NCBI RefSeq assembly: GCF_019801605.1
Contig: NZ_JAHVIT010000002.1
Location: 1,426,001 to 1,490,000 of the forward strand
Direction: 5' to 3'
DNA: 64,000 bases
Origin: Maritimibacter alkaliphilus
Lineage (GTDB): Bacteria > Pseudomonadota > Alphaproteobacteria > Rhodobacterales > Rhodobacteraceae
Shown: positions 35,157 through 43,800 of the stretch, one piece after another
Layout: every line of letters begins with the position of its first letter
Numbering within the stretch: position 1 is the first letter of the stretch
Notes under the pieces: model-generated
The model's input: the letters and a program-made list of their open reading frames with translations, nothing else
Database searches by the model: none
Told to the model about the DNA's origin: nothing
Translations under genes and position numbers: made by a program

Positions 35157-35175
35157 CATGCATCCTGGGTGCATG
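35157..35175. promoter_or_regulatory. Palindromic regulator site upstream of cysG (CATGC-N9-GCATG)
   Basis: CATGC at 35157-35161 and GCATG at 35171-35175 flank nine bases. The left flank GAAAATC and the right flank TAT match the nirB site (GAAAATA and TAT) almost exactly, while the nine central bases differ. The centre lies 193 bases before the cysG start. The repeat at two promoters of one pathway argues for a shared regulator. Confidence 0.6.
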
Positions 35176-35287
35176 TATGTCTGTCCGCGCTGTCGTTGCG
35201 TCAATTTCCTTGCGCGACTCGCCCTCATCGGCACAGATGGACCCAGCGGCAACGGCGCCGCCGATTTCCCTACATGACGGGACCTAT

Positions 35288-35301
35288 GAGCAAAGCTGCT
35301 C
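35288..35301 (+). ncRNA. Hexaloop antiterminator hairpin in the cysG leader (ANTAR-target-like)
   Basis: GAGC/GCTC closes a hexaloop AAAGCT with A at position 1 and G at position 4. The 12 bases from 35289 match the nirB leader hairpin at ten positions (AGC-AAnGnT-GCT). Its loop end and 3' arm (35295-35300) form the 5' arm of the following terminator, so only one can fold. This is the layout of ANTAR antitermination leaders (inference). Confidence 0.5.
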
Positions 35302-35336
35302 GATCCTCCGCTTCTCGCGGTGATCGGCGGCTTTTT
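35295..35336 (+). terminator. Leader terminator upstream of cysG (attenuator)
   Basis: GCTGCT pairs with GGCGGC (two G-U pairs); past a bulged C, GATC pairs with GATC, and CCGC pairs with GCGG around a TTCTC loop. TTTTT follows at 35332-35336. The hairpin ends 22 bases before the cysG ATG, so it can only act as an attenuator of cysG, not as the end of another gene on this strand. Confidence 0.6.
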
Positions 35337-35358
35337 GGCATTTGAACGGTGGTGCGAC

Positions 35359-36744
35359 ATGAAAAACTTCCCGATGTTCCTGCGGATGAACGGCCGGCGC
35401 GTGGTGATCTGCGGCGGGACCGAAGAGGCGGCGCGCAAGGCCCGCCTGATGCTCAAGACCGAGGCAGAACTTGTCATCGTGGCCGCGCGGCCCGAGCCGG
35501 AACTGGCCGCGCTGATCGCCAATGGCCGCGCCCGTGGCGTCGCCGAGGCCACGCCAGAGACCTTCGAAAACTCCGCCCTTGTCTTCATCGCCACCGGTGA
35601 CGAGGCCGAGGATCTGCGCCTGCGCGCCATGGCGCGGGCTGCCGGGGCCGTGGTCAACGTGGTGGACCGGCCCGAGTATTGCGACGCCTTCACCCCCTCC
35701 ATCGTGGACCGCGACCCGGTCGTCGTCGCCATCGGGACCGAGGGCGCGGCCCCGGTGCTGGGCCGGTCGATCAAGACGCAGGTGGAGGTGATGCTCTCGC
35801 CCCGCCTTGGCGGTTTCGTGGCGCTGGCCGGCCGCCTGCGCGACGCGGTGGCAGAGGCGATCCCGCAATCCCGCCGTCGTGCCTTCTGGGAAGCGGCCTT
35901 TTCCGGCGCCGCCTTCCGCGCCCATCTCGCGGGCCGCGAGCGCGAGGCCGCCCGCCTGCTGAAGACGGCCATCGCCACCGGCGAGGCGCCGGCCCCCGCG
36001 GGCCACATCGCCCTCGTCGGCGCGGGCCCCGGCGCGCGTGACCTGCTGACGTTGCGCGCGGTTGAACGGCTGCAACAGGCCGACGTCATCTTCTACGACC
36101 GCCTCGTCGACCCGGAGGTGCTGGAACTGGCCCGCCGCGACGCGGACCGGGTCTATGTCGGCAAGGAAGTGGGCGCCTGCGCCTGGCCGCAGGACAAGAT
36201 CGACCGGCTGATCGTGGCCGAGGCCGCCAGGGGCCGCCGCGTCGTGCGGCTGAAATCCGGCGATCCCTCGATCTTTGGCCGGGCCACGGAAGAGATCGAG
36301 GCCGCCCGCGCCGCAGGGATCGAGATCGAGATCGTGCCGGGCATCACCGCCGCCTCTGCCGCCGCCGCCTCGCTGCTGCGGCCCCTGACCGAGCGGGGCG
36401 AGACCGACACCTTCGCCGTGACCACCGGCACCTGCCGTCCCGGCGATGCGACCCCGGACCGCGAACGCCTCGCCCATCCCGGCACCTCGATGGCCTTCTA
36501 CATGGCGGTCGAGAAGGCGGGGCAGGTGCAGGGCGACCTGCTGGCCGGCGGCGCGCCCGCGGCCTGCCCGGTGGATATCGTCGCCTCCGCCTCCACGCCG
36601 AACGAGCGCCACGCCAGCACCACGCTGGGCGATCTCGCCGCCTGCATCGCGCGCGAGGGGCTGAAGAGTCCGGCGATCCTCTTCGTGCGCTATCCCAAGT
36701 CGCTGGCGGCGCAGATCGAGTCGGACGGGCGCAGCGCCGCGTAG
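35359..36744 (+). CDS. cysG: Siroheme synthase, trifunctional (precorrin-2 dehydrogenase/ferrochelatase and uroporphyrinogen-III methyltransferase)
   Basis: This 461-residue enzyme makes siroheme from uroporphyrinogen III. The N-terminal part (about 1-205) is the NAD-dependent dehydrogenase/ferrochelatase (MKNFPMFLRMNGRRVVICGG). The C-terminal part (about 214-455) is the SAM-dependent methyltransferase (LVGAGPGARDLLTLRAVERL, VVRLKSGDPSIFGRATEE, VPGITAASAAAA). I chose the ATG at 35359, since the earlier ATG at 35320 lies inside the leader terminator. Its product is the cofactor of NirB at 10478-12946, and the two share upstream control elements. Sulfite reductase would also use it. Confidence 0.93.
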   Translation: MKNFPMFLRMNGRRVVICGGTEEAARKARLMLKTEAELVIVAARPEPELAALIANGRARGVAEATPETFENSALVFIATGDEAEDLRLRAMARAAGAVVNVVDRPEYCDAFTPSIVDRDPVVVAIGTEGAAPVLGRSIKTQVEVMLSPRLGGFVALAGRLRDAVAEAIPQSRRRAFWEAAFSGAAFRAHLAGREREAARLLKTAIATGEAPAPAGHIALVGAGPGARDLLTLRAVERLQQADVIFYDRLVDPEVLELARRDADRVYVGKEVGACAWPQDKIDRLIVAEAARGRRVVRLKSGDPSIFGRATEEIEAARAAGIEIEIVPGITAASAAAASLLRPLTERGETDTFAVTTGTCRPGDATPDRERLAHPGTSMAFYMAVEKAGQVQGDLLAGGAPAACPVDIVASASTPNERHASTTLGDLAACIAREGLKSPAILFVRYPKSLAAQIESDGRSAA

Positions 36745-37110
36745 GGAAAAGAGAGGCAGGGGCCCGCAGAGGCCCGGGTAGACAACGTCGAAGTGGCCGC
36801 GTACCGCAAGGGCGCGGCCCTTTTGCTTTCGAATTGCCAAGGAATGCAGGGAATTGACCGTGAATTAGCGGGGAAAAGCATCAAGCCTGACGGCGACAAA
36901 CGGCTGCCCGAAGTCGCATCTATTCATGTGCCTGCAAAGATATCTTTCCACAACTTATTGAGTTTGTCCCCAACAAATTGCTTTACAGGTCCTGTCATCG
37001 GCACCACCATATTTGGTAAGGGAGCGGGGAAATCGCCCTGCCCCTAGAGCAGGCACCTAGCGCTTGGGGCGCTACCCGTCCCGGCGCTACAACAGAAATG
37101 AGGTGGCGCC
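36745..37110. other. Intergenic region between cysG and the YbjN-like gene
   Basis: This 366-base gap starts with the cysG terminator (36795-36826). An AT-richer stretch follows (about 36830-37020) and should hold the promoter of the next gene; TTGACC near 36852 is one weak -35 candidate. A small dyad AGCGC/GCGCT occurs near 37060. I see no gene in it. Confidence 0.35.
36795..36826 (+). terminator. Intrinsic terminator downstream of cysG
   Basis: GGCCGCG (36795-36801) pairs with CGCGGCC (36813-36819) around an 11-base loop, followed by CTTTTGCTTT. It lies about 50 bases past the cysG stop. Confidence 0.75.
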
Positions 37111-37611
37111 ATGGCTATGGCTGAAACGTTCCAGACGGAAGAAGTTCATCCGATCGACATCGTCGAGACACTGGCCGAATTCAACGAATGGGAATTCGAC
37201 CGGATCGCAGACGATCAGATCGCCATGGCGGTCGAAGGCCAATGGCGCACCTATTCCGTCACCCTCGCATGGTCCCCCTACGACGAGACCCTGCGCCTTG
37301 TCTGCACCTTCGAGATGGAACCGCCCGAGGACAAGGAAGCGGGCCTCTACGAACTGCTGAACAAGGTGAACGACCAGTGCTGGGCCGGCTCCTTCACCTA
37401 CTGGACCGAGCAGAAGATGATGGTCTTCCGCTATGGCCTGCTGCTGACCGGTGGCCAGATGGCCTCGCCGGAACAGATCGACATGCTGATCCGCGCCTCC
37501 GTCGGCTCGGCCGAGCGTTACTACCCCGCGTTCCAGCTTCAGGTCTGGGGCAACCGTACCGCCGAGGAAGCGCTGCAGGTCGCCATTGCAGAGGCCTACG
37601 GCCACGCGTAA
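37111..37611 (+). CDS. YbjN-domain protein of unknown function
   Basis: This 166-residue acidic, soluble protein matches the YbjN family (type III-chaperone-like fold). It has an N-terminal domain with EFNEWEFDRIADDQIAMAVEG and a central SYWTEQ-like SFTYWTEQKMMVFRYGLLL. A GAGGTGG ribosome-binding site precedes the ATG at 37111; a second ATG is two codons later. It lies 87 bases before proC on the same strand. The biochemical role is unknown. Confidence 0.8.
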   Translation: MAMAETFQTEEVHPIDIVETLAEFNEWEFDRIADDQIAMAVEGQWRTYSVTLAWSPYDETLRLVCTFEMEPPEDKEAGLYELLNKVNDQCWAGSFTYWTEQKMMVFRYGLLLTGGQMASPEQIDMLIRASVGSAERYYPAFQLQVWGNRTAEEALQVAIAEAYGHA

Positions 37612-37698
37612 ACATTTTCCCCGTACCCGTCGCCCCGGCCCGCGCCTCCGCGCCCGCCGGGGGGGCGCGACCTGAAACGGCGAGCGACCGGGGGAAAT

Positions 37699-38514
37699 AT
37701 GACACTAGAAATCGTTGCTGAACGCGGCCTTGTGCTTCTGGGCTGCGGCAAGATGGGCAGCGCCATGCTGGCCGGATGGCTCGAGGGCGGGCTGCCTGCC
37801 ACCTCCGTTTGGGTGATCGACCCGAACCCCTCCGACTGGCTGAAATCAACGGGCGTCCACATCAACACCGAGGTGCCCGCCGCGCCGGCTGTCGTGCTCG
37901 TGGCGGTGAAACCGCAGATGATGGGCGATGCCCTGCCGACGCTGGCAGCCATGGGCAACGGCGACACGCTGGTGATCTCCGTCGCCGCCGGAACCCCGAT
38001 TTCCAAGTTCGCCGAGGTCTTCGGCGCGCAGACGCCGATCGTCCGCGCCATGCCGAACACGCCCGCCGCCGTGGGCCGGGGCATCACCGCCATCATCGGC
38101 AACGCCAACGTCGGCGAGGCGGGCCTCGACCTGACCGAGGCGCTGCTCTCTGCCGTGGGGCAGGTGGTGCGGCTCGAGGATGAAAGCCAGATGGATGCGG
38201 TCACCGGTGTCTCCGGCTCCGGTCCGGCCTATGTCTTCCACCTGATCGAGACGCTCGCCGCCGCGGGCGAGGCACAGGGGCTCTCGCCCGAGCTGGCGCT
38301 GCAACTGGCCCGCGCGACCGTGGCCGGGGCAGGGGCGCTGGCCGAGGGCGTGGACGAGACGCCCGCGCAGCTCCGCATCAACGTGACCAGCCCGAACGGC
38401 ACCACGCAGGCCGCGCTGGAGGTGCTGATGGACGAGGCCGATGGCTTCCCCGCGCTGCTGAAGCGTGCGGTGAAGGCCGCGACGGAGCGATCGCGGGAAC
38501 TGGCGAATGGCTGA
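37699..38514 (+). CDS. proC: Pyrroline-5-carboxylate reductase
   Basis: This 271-residue enzyme performs the last step of proline synthesis with NAD(P)H. The Rossmann motif LLGCGKMGSAMLAGW is at the N-terminus, VRAMPNTPAAVGRGITAI is in the middle and the C-terminal dimer region has SGSGPAYVFHLIE and ELRINVTSPNGTT-like sequence (QLRINVTSPNGTTQAAL). GGGGGAAA precedes the ATG. Its stop overlaps the start of the next gene by 8 bases. Confidence 0.94.
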   Translation: MTLEIVAERGLVLLGCGKMGSAMLAGWLEGGLPATSVWVIDPNPSDWLKSTGVHINTEVPAAPAVVLVAVKPQMMGDALPTLAAMGNGDTLVISVAAGTPISKFAEVFGAQTPIVRAMPNTPAAVGRGITAIIGNANVGEAGLDLTEALLSAVGQVVRLEDESQMDAVTGVSGSGPAYVFHLIETLAAAGEAQGLSPELALQLARATVAGAGALAEGVDETPAQLRINVTSPNGTTQAALEVLMDEADGFPALLKRAVKAATERSRELANG

Positions 38515-38845
38515 TATCTCCTTCGACGACTTCCTCAAGGTCGACATCCGCGCGGGCCGCGTACTGCGCGCGGAGCCCTTCCCCGAGGCGCGCAAGCCGG
38601 CCATCAAGATGTGGATCGACTTCGGCCCCGAGATCGGCGAGCGCAAGACCTCGGCGCAGGTGACGAAACACTACACCCCCGAAAGCCTGACCGGCCGCAT
38701 GGTCATGGGCGTGGTGAACTTCCCGCCGCGCCAGATCGGGCCTTTCATGTCCGAGGTGCTGGTACTGGGCGTCTCCGACGCCGAGGGGGGCATCGTCCTG
38801 CTGGCCCCCGACCAGGAGGTGGCGCCCGGGGAGCGGATGCATTGA
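38507..38845 (+). CDS. tRNA-binding domain protein, CsaA-like
   Basis: This 112-residue protein is a free-standing tRNA-binding (OB-fold) domain like CsaA and the C-terminal part of methionyl-tRNA synthetase (VDIRAGRVLRAEPFPEARKP, MVMGVVNFPPRQIGPFMSE). CsaA has been described with chaperone and tRNA-binding activity. It overlaps proC by 8 bases and the following dehydrogenase by 4, so all three are translated together. The link to proline or glyoxylate metabolism is not clear. Confidence 0.88.
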   Translation: MADISFDDFLKVDIRAGRVLRAEPFPEARKPAIKMWIDFGPEIGERKTSAQVTKHYTPESLTGRMVMGVVNFPPRQIGPFMSEVLVLGVSDAEGGIVLLAPDQEVAPGERMH

Positions 38846-39798
38846 AACGGATCCTGATCACGCGGCCCCTGCCGGCCGCCGTCCTCGCCCGTGCCGAGGC
38901 CACCTACAACGTGGAACTGCGCGAGAAGAACGAGCCCATGAAACGGGCCGAGATGCGGGCCTCGCTGGCGCTCTACGACGGTGTGCTGATGACGCTGGGC
39001 GACAATTACGGCACCGAGGTCGTTGCAGATTCCGAACATCACCGGTGCAAGATCCTCGCGAATTTCGGCGTGGGCTTTAACCATATCGACATTTCGGCCG
39101 CCGCCGCCTCTGGTATCACCGTGACCAACACGCCCGGTGCGGTGACCGATGCCACCGCCGATATCGCGATGACGCTGATCCTCATGTCCTGCCGCCGCGC
39201 GGGCGAGGGCGAGCGTCTGGTGCGTGCCGGGCATTGGCAGGGCTGGTACCCGACCGAACTGCTGGGGCTCCACGTTACCGGCCGCACCGTCGGGATCGTG
39301 GGGATGGGCAACATCGGGCAGGCCATCGCGCGGCGCTGCCACCACGGCTTCGGCATGACCGTGAAGTACTTCAACCGCTCCCCGAAAGACGTTGGTTTCC
39401 CTGCCGAAAAGATCGAGAGCCTGACAGAGCTGGCGGCGTCGGTCGATATCCTCGTCGTTTCCGTGCCGGGCGGGGCGGACACGCGCCACCTGATCGACGC
39501 GCAGGTGCTGGCCGCGATGCAGCCCCATGCGCATCTGGTGAATATCGCCCGGGGCGAGATCGTCGAGGAAGCCGCGCTGATCGCGGCGCTGGAGGCCGGG
39601 CAGATCGCCGGCGCCGGGCTCGACGTCTACGAGTTCGAGCCCGAGGTGCCCGAGGCGCTGCGGAGCCGCGAGAACGTCACGCTGCTGCCCCATCTGGGCA
39701 CTGCCAGCGAAGAGGTCCGCACCGACATGGGGATGATGGCGCTCGATAACCTCGACGCCTTCTTTGCAGGCGAGACGCCTCCCAATGCGGTGACCTGA
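38842..39798 (+). CDS. D-isomer-specific 2-hydroxyacid dehydrogenase (glyoxylate/hydroxypyruvate reductase-like)
   Basis: This 318-residue NAD(P)-dependent enzyme has the nucleotide motif GIVGMGNIGQAIARR and the catalytic triad typical of the family: Arg in NIARGEIVEE, Glu in DVYEFEP and His in LLPHLGTAS. I chose the TTG at 38842 (MKRILITRPLP), overlapping the previous stop (TTGA) and preceded by GGGGAG. Sequence resemblance favours glyoxylate or hydroxypyruvate reduction, but related enzymes use other 2-oxoacids. Confidence 0.85.
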   Translation: MKRILITRPLPAAVLARAEATYNVELREKNEPMKRAEMRASLALYDGVLMTLGDNYGTEVVADSEHHRCKILANFGVGFNHIDISAAAASGITVTNTPGAVTDATADIAMTLILMSCRRAGEGERLVRAGHWQGWYPTELLGLHVTGRTVGIVGMGNIGQAIARRCHHGFGMTVKYFNRSPKDVGFPAEKIESLTELAASVDILVVSVPGGADTRHLIDAQVLAAMQPHAHLVNIARGEIVEEAALIAALEAGQIAGAGLDVYEFEPEVPEALRSRENVTLLPHLGTASEEVRTDMGMMALDNLDAFFAGETPPNAVT

Positions 39799-39808
39799 GC
39801 GCGGGTCA

Positions 39809-39997
39809 CCGGAAAATGCACATTTTCCGGACCGTTTTCTTCGAAGAAAACGGACTGGATCGAGGGCGGGGCGCCTGTGACAGGCGCTTTGCCTGCCGGT
39901 GAGGCCGGGCGCACCCGTTCGTGAGCGGGCACTGCCGCCGACGCCGGGCGGGAAGATCTATCGAAAAATCTTCCCAAAATTCTTCGAAGAAATTTGG
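39809..39997. repeat. Cluster of four palindromes between convergent genes
   Basis: Four dyads lie in 190 bases: CCGGAAAATG/CATTTTCCGG (39809-39830); a perfect 22-base palindrome with core TTCTTCGAAGAA (39832-39853); GGGAAGAT/ATCTTCCC (39950-39975); and a 24-base palindrome with one mismatch and the same core TTCTTCGAAGAA (39974-39997). They sit between the dehydrogenase (plus) and tdk (minus). They probably act as bidirectional termination or 3'-end protection, and the shared core suggests a dispersed repeat. Confidence 0.55.
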
Positions 39998-40000
39998 CGC

Positions 40001-40591
40001 CTACGCCTCGGCGGTGTCGCCCATCTCCTCGCGCCAGTGACGGCGGCAGAGGGAGACATAGGTCTCGTTCCCGCCGATCTGCACCTGCGCGCCTTCCCGC
40101 AGGGCCTTGCCGCTGCCGTCCCGGCGCACGACCATCGTTGCCTTGCGCCCGCAGTGGCAGATCGTGCGCACCTCGCGCATCTCGTCGGCCAGTGCCAGCA
40201 GGGCCGCGGAGCCCTCGAAGAGTTCGCCCAGGAAATCCACCCGCAGGCCGTAGCACATCACCGGCACGCGCAGGTCGTCCACGGCGCGGGCCAGCTGCCA
40301 GACCTGATCGCGTTCGAGGAACTGTGCCTCGTCCACGAAGACGCAGGCGCAGGGGCCTTCGGCCAGCCGGTCGCGGATGCGGGCAAAGAGGTTCTCGCCG
40401 GGGCCGAAGGTCTCGGCCTCGGCGCCGATGCCGATGCGCGACCCGATCCGGCCTGCGCCCGCGCGATTGTCGAGCCGTGCAGTCAGCAGGAAGGTCTGCA
40501 TCCCCCGCTCGCGGTAGTTGTGCGACGCCTGCAGCAGGATCGTCGATTTGCCCGCGTTCATGGTGGAGTAGTGGAAGTAGAGCTTGGCCAT
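40001..40591 (-). CDS. tdk: Thymidine kinase, type II
   Basis: This 196-residue enzyme phosphorylates thymidine for salvage. The P-loop is MNAGKSTILLQ, the Walker B-like catalytic segment is VFVDEAQFL, and the lasso/zinc region contains CHCGRKATMVVR and SLCRRHW, giving four candidate zinc-ligand positions (three Cys and one Cys/His). Length is typical. It faces the upstream dehydrogenase, with the palindrome cluster between. Confidence 0.94.
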   Translation of the reverse strand: MAKLYFHYSTMNAGKSTILLQASHNYRERGMQTFLLTARLDNRAGAGRIGSRIGIGAEAETFGPGENLFARIRDRLAEGPCACVFVDEAQFLERDQVWQLARAVDDLRVPVMCYGLRVDFLGELFEGSAALLALADEMREVRTICHCGRKATMVVRRDGSGKALREGAQVQIGGNETYVSLCRRHWREEMGDTAEA

Positions 40592-40689
40592 GGGCAGGGC
40601 ATAGCCGCAGAGCCGCGGGGCTGTCCAGATCGCTTGCGCGCTCCGATCCGCGGCGGGCGATCAGGGCCCGGGCCGCAAGACTGACGGCG

Positions 40690-40773
40690 TCAGATCAGCG
40701 GAACCAGCGGCACGTCGCAGCCCGCCAGGGCCATCAGTCCGAGGAGCAGGCCAAGGCGCGTGAGAAGGGTCAT
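40690..40773 (-). CDS. Tiny predicted lipoprotein (27 residues)
   Basis: An ATG at 40773, preceded by GGAG at 7 bases, opens a 27-codon frame. The product has a charged start, a hydrophobic stretch and the lipobox LMALAGC with lipidatable Cys19, leaving only eight residues (DVPLVPLI) after it. This is the pattern of entericidin-like or lysis-type small lipoproteins, but I do not recognise a family. It stands between carB and tdk on the same strand, after the carB terminator. Short length makes chance a real alternative. Confidence 0.4.
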   Translation of the reverse strand: MTLLTRLGLLLGLMALAGCDVPLVPLI

Positions 40774-40790
40774 GGGAGAACTCCGAAAGC

Positions 40791-40817
40791 AGAAGGGGCG
40801 CCCCGAAGGACGCCCCT
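40791..40817 (-). terminator. Probable carB terminator
   Basis: On the minus strand AGGGGCG and CGCCCCT (40811-40817 and 40794-40800) form a 7-base-pair stem with a 10-base loop, followed by TCTGCTTTC. It lies 58 bases past the carB stop. The U-run is weak. Confidence 0.55.
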
Positions 40818-40874
40818 GAAGTCTGTGCGATTATCCGGCCCGGGTCAAACAGAGTGGGCTCAGATAGGCCGGGT

Positions 40875-43800
40875 TCAGATCGACTGGAGGCTTGCCACTT
40901 CGATCTCGCCCTCGATCCGCGACTGCATCGCCTGAACGGCGGCTTTCGCGCCGGCGGCGGTGGTGAAGTAGGGGATCTTGTCATAGAGCGCGACCGAGCG
41001 GATTTCGCGGCTGTCGGAGACCGACTGCGCGCCTTCCGTCGTGTTCAGCACGAGGGCGATCTGGCCGTCCTTCAGCTGGTCCACGATGTTCGGACGGCCT
41101 TCGTAGACCTTGTTCACCGTCTCGCAGGCCACGGAGGCCCCGGCGAGCCAGGCGGCGGTGCCGCGGGTTGCCACGATGGTGAAGCCCATGGCCGCGAGCC
41201 CCTGTGCTGCCTCCAGCATCGAGGGCGTCTTGTCCTCGTCCCGGATCGACAGGAAGACGCGGCCTTCGGTCGGCAGGTCGGTGCCGGCGCCCAGCTGGGC
41301 CTTCAGGAAGGCGCGGGCGAAGGTGCGGTCATAGCCCATGACCTCGCCGGTGGAGCGCATTTCCGGCCCGAGGATCGTGTCGACGCCCGGGAAGCGGGCG
41401 AAGGGCAGCACGGCCTCTTTCACCGCGAAGCCGTCGATCTGGGGATCGACGAGGTCGAAGTTGCCCAGCTTCTCGCCGGCCATGACGCGCGAGGCGATGG
41501 AGGCGATGGGCGAGTTCACGGCCTTGGCGACGAAGGGCACGGTCCGCGAGGCGCGCGGGTTGACCTCGATCAGGTAGATCTCGCCGTCCTTCACCGCGAA
41601 CTGCACGTTCATCAGGCCGACGACGCCCAGTTCCAGCGCAAGGGCAGTGGACTGGCGCTTCAGCTCGGCGATGATCTCGGGGTCGAGCGAGTAGGGGGGC
41701 AGCGAGCAGGCGCTGTCGCCCGAGTGCACGCCGGCCTCCTCGATGTGCTGCATCAGGCCCGCCACATGCACCGTCTCGCCGTCGCAGAGCGCGTCCACGT
41801 CCAGCTCCGTCGCATTGGCGAGGTAGCTGTCGAGCAGCACGGGGCTGTCGCCCGAGACGACCACGGCGTCGCGGATGTAGCGCTTGAGGCCGTCCATGTC
41901 GCGGACGATCTCCATCGCGCGGCCACCGAGGACGTAGGAGGGGCGGATCACCAGCGGGAAGCCGATCTCCTCGGCGATCTTCAGCGCCTGTTCATCGGTC
42001 GAGGCGATGCCGTTCTTGGGCTGCTTCAGGCCCAGACGGTTCACAAGATCCTGGAACCGCTCGCGGTCCTCGGCCAGGTCGATGGCGTCGGGCGTGGTGC
42101 CGAGGATCGGGATGCCGGCCTCTTCCAGCGCATTGGCCAGCTTCAGGGGCGTCTGGCCGCCGAACTGGACGATGACACCGTGCAGGTTGCCCTTGGACTG
42201 TTCGACACGGAGGATTTCCATCACGTGCTCGAAGGTCAGCGGCTCGAAGTAGAGCCGGTCCGAGGTGTCGTAGTCGGTCGAGACGGTCTCGGGGTTGCAG
42301 TTGACCATGATGGTCTCGTACCCGGCGTCCGTCAGAGCGAAACAGGCGTGGCAGCAGCAGTAGTCGAACTCGATCCCCTGGCCGATCCGGTTCGGACCGC
42401 CGCCGAGGATGACGACCTTCTTGCGCTCGGAGGGACGCGCCTCGCATTCCACCTCGCCCATGACGGGCTCTTCGTAGGTGGAGTACATGTAGGGCGTCTG
42501 GGCCTCGAACTCGGCCGCGCAGGTGTCGATCCGCTTGAAGACGGCGGTGACGCCGAGGTTGTGACGCGCGCGGCGCACGTTGTCCTCGTCCCGGCCGGCC
42601 AGCTTGGCGAGGCGGGCGTCGGAGAAGCCCATCATCTTCAGCTTGCGCAGGCCTTCCTCGGTCACCGGCAGGCCGTTGACGGCCACTTCGGCCTCGGCGC
42701 GCATGATCTCGCGGATGCGGTCGAGGAACCACGGGTCGAAGGCGGTGGCCGCGGCGATCTCGTCGTTGGTCAGGCCATGACGCATCGCCTGCGCGATGAC
42801 GCGGATACGGTCGGGCGTCTGCTCGGAGAGCGCCTTGACCACGGCGGCCTTGTCGGGCGCGCCCTCGATCTCGATTTCGTCGAAGCCGGTCAGGCCGGTC
42901 TCCATCGAGGCAAGCGCCTTCTGCATCGATTCGTGGAAGGTCCGGCCGATGGCCATGGCCTCACCCACCGACTTCATGGCGGTGGTCAGGTGCGGCTTGG
43001 AGCCGGGGAACTTCTCGAAGGCAAAGCGCGGGATCTTGGTGACGACATAGTCGATGGTCGGCTCGAAGGAGGCGGGCGTGACCTTGGTGATGTCGTTGTC
43101 CAGCTCGTCCAGCGTGTAGCCCACGGCCAGCTTGGCCGCGATCTTGGCGATCGGGAAGCCGGTGGCCTTGGACGCGAGCGCCGAGGAGCGGCTGACGCGC
43201 GGGTTCATCTCGATCACGACCATGCGGCCGTCTTCGGGGTTGATCGCCCACTGCACGTTCGAGCCGCCGGTCTCCACGCCGATTTCGCGCAGCACGGCGA
43301 TCGAGCCGTTGCGCATGGCCTGGTATTCCTTGTCGGTCAGCGTCAGCGCGGGGGCCACGGTGATCGAGTCACCGGTGTGCACGCCCATCGGGTCCACGTT
43401 CTCGATCGAGCAGACGATGATCGCGTTGTCCGCCTTGTCGCGGACGACCTCCATCTCGAATTCCTTCCAGCCGAGGAGGGATTCGTCGACGAGGATCTGG
43501 CCCACGGGCGAGGCTTCCATGCCCGAGCGGCAGTAATGTTCGTAGTCGTCGCGGTTGTAGGCCACGCCACCGCCGGTCCCGCCAAGGGTGAAGGCGGGGC
43601 GGATGATCGCGGGCAAGCCGATGTGCTCCAGCGCGTCGATGGCGTCCTTCAGGCCCGAGGCGATGTCATGCTTGCCGTTGGCCATCTTGGGCGCGGTGAC
43701 GATGGTCGCCTTGGGGTTTTCCAGCCCGATGCGGTCCATGGCCTCGCGGAAGAGCTTGCGGTCCTCGGCCATCTCGATGGCGTCGCGGTTCGCGCCGATC

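Larger units (their letters stand above)
34943..35358. other. Divergent intergenic region of the iron block and cysG
   Basis: This 416-base region holds the promoter of the siderophore-interacting gene with an iron box (35046-35060) on one side. On the other it holds the cysG palindrome (35157-35175), a hexaloop hairpin (35288-35301) and an intrinsic terminator (35295-35336). These are listed separately. No coding sequence is convincing. Confidence 0.6.

Noticed and set aside
35320-35358. Earlier cysG start at 35320
   Set aside because: It would place the coding start inside the leader terminator, and the family N-terminus begins at 35359.
36940-36990. DnaA-box-like motifs and a possible replication origin in the AT-rich stretch
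   Set aside because: Only one poor match (TTTCCACAA) is present; no cluster of boxes and no origin-linked genes such as dnaA, hemE or parAB are nearby.
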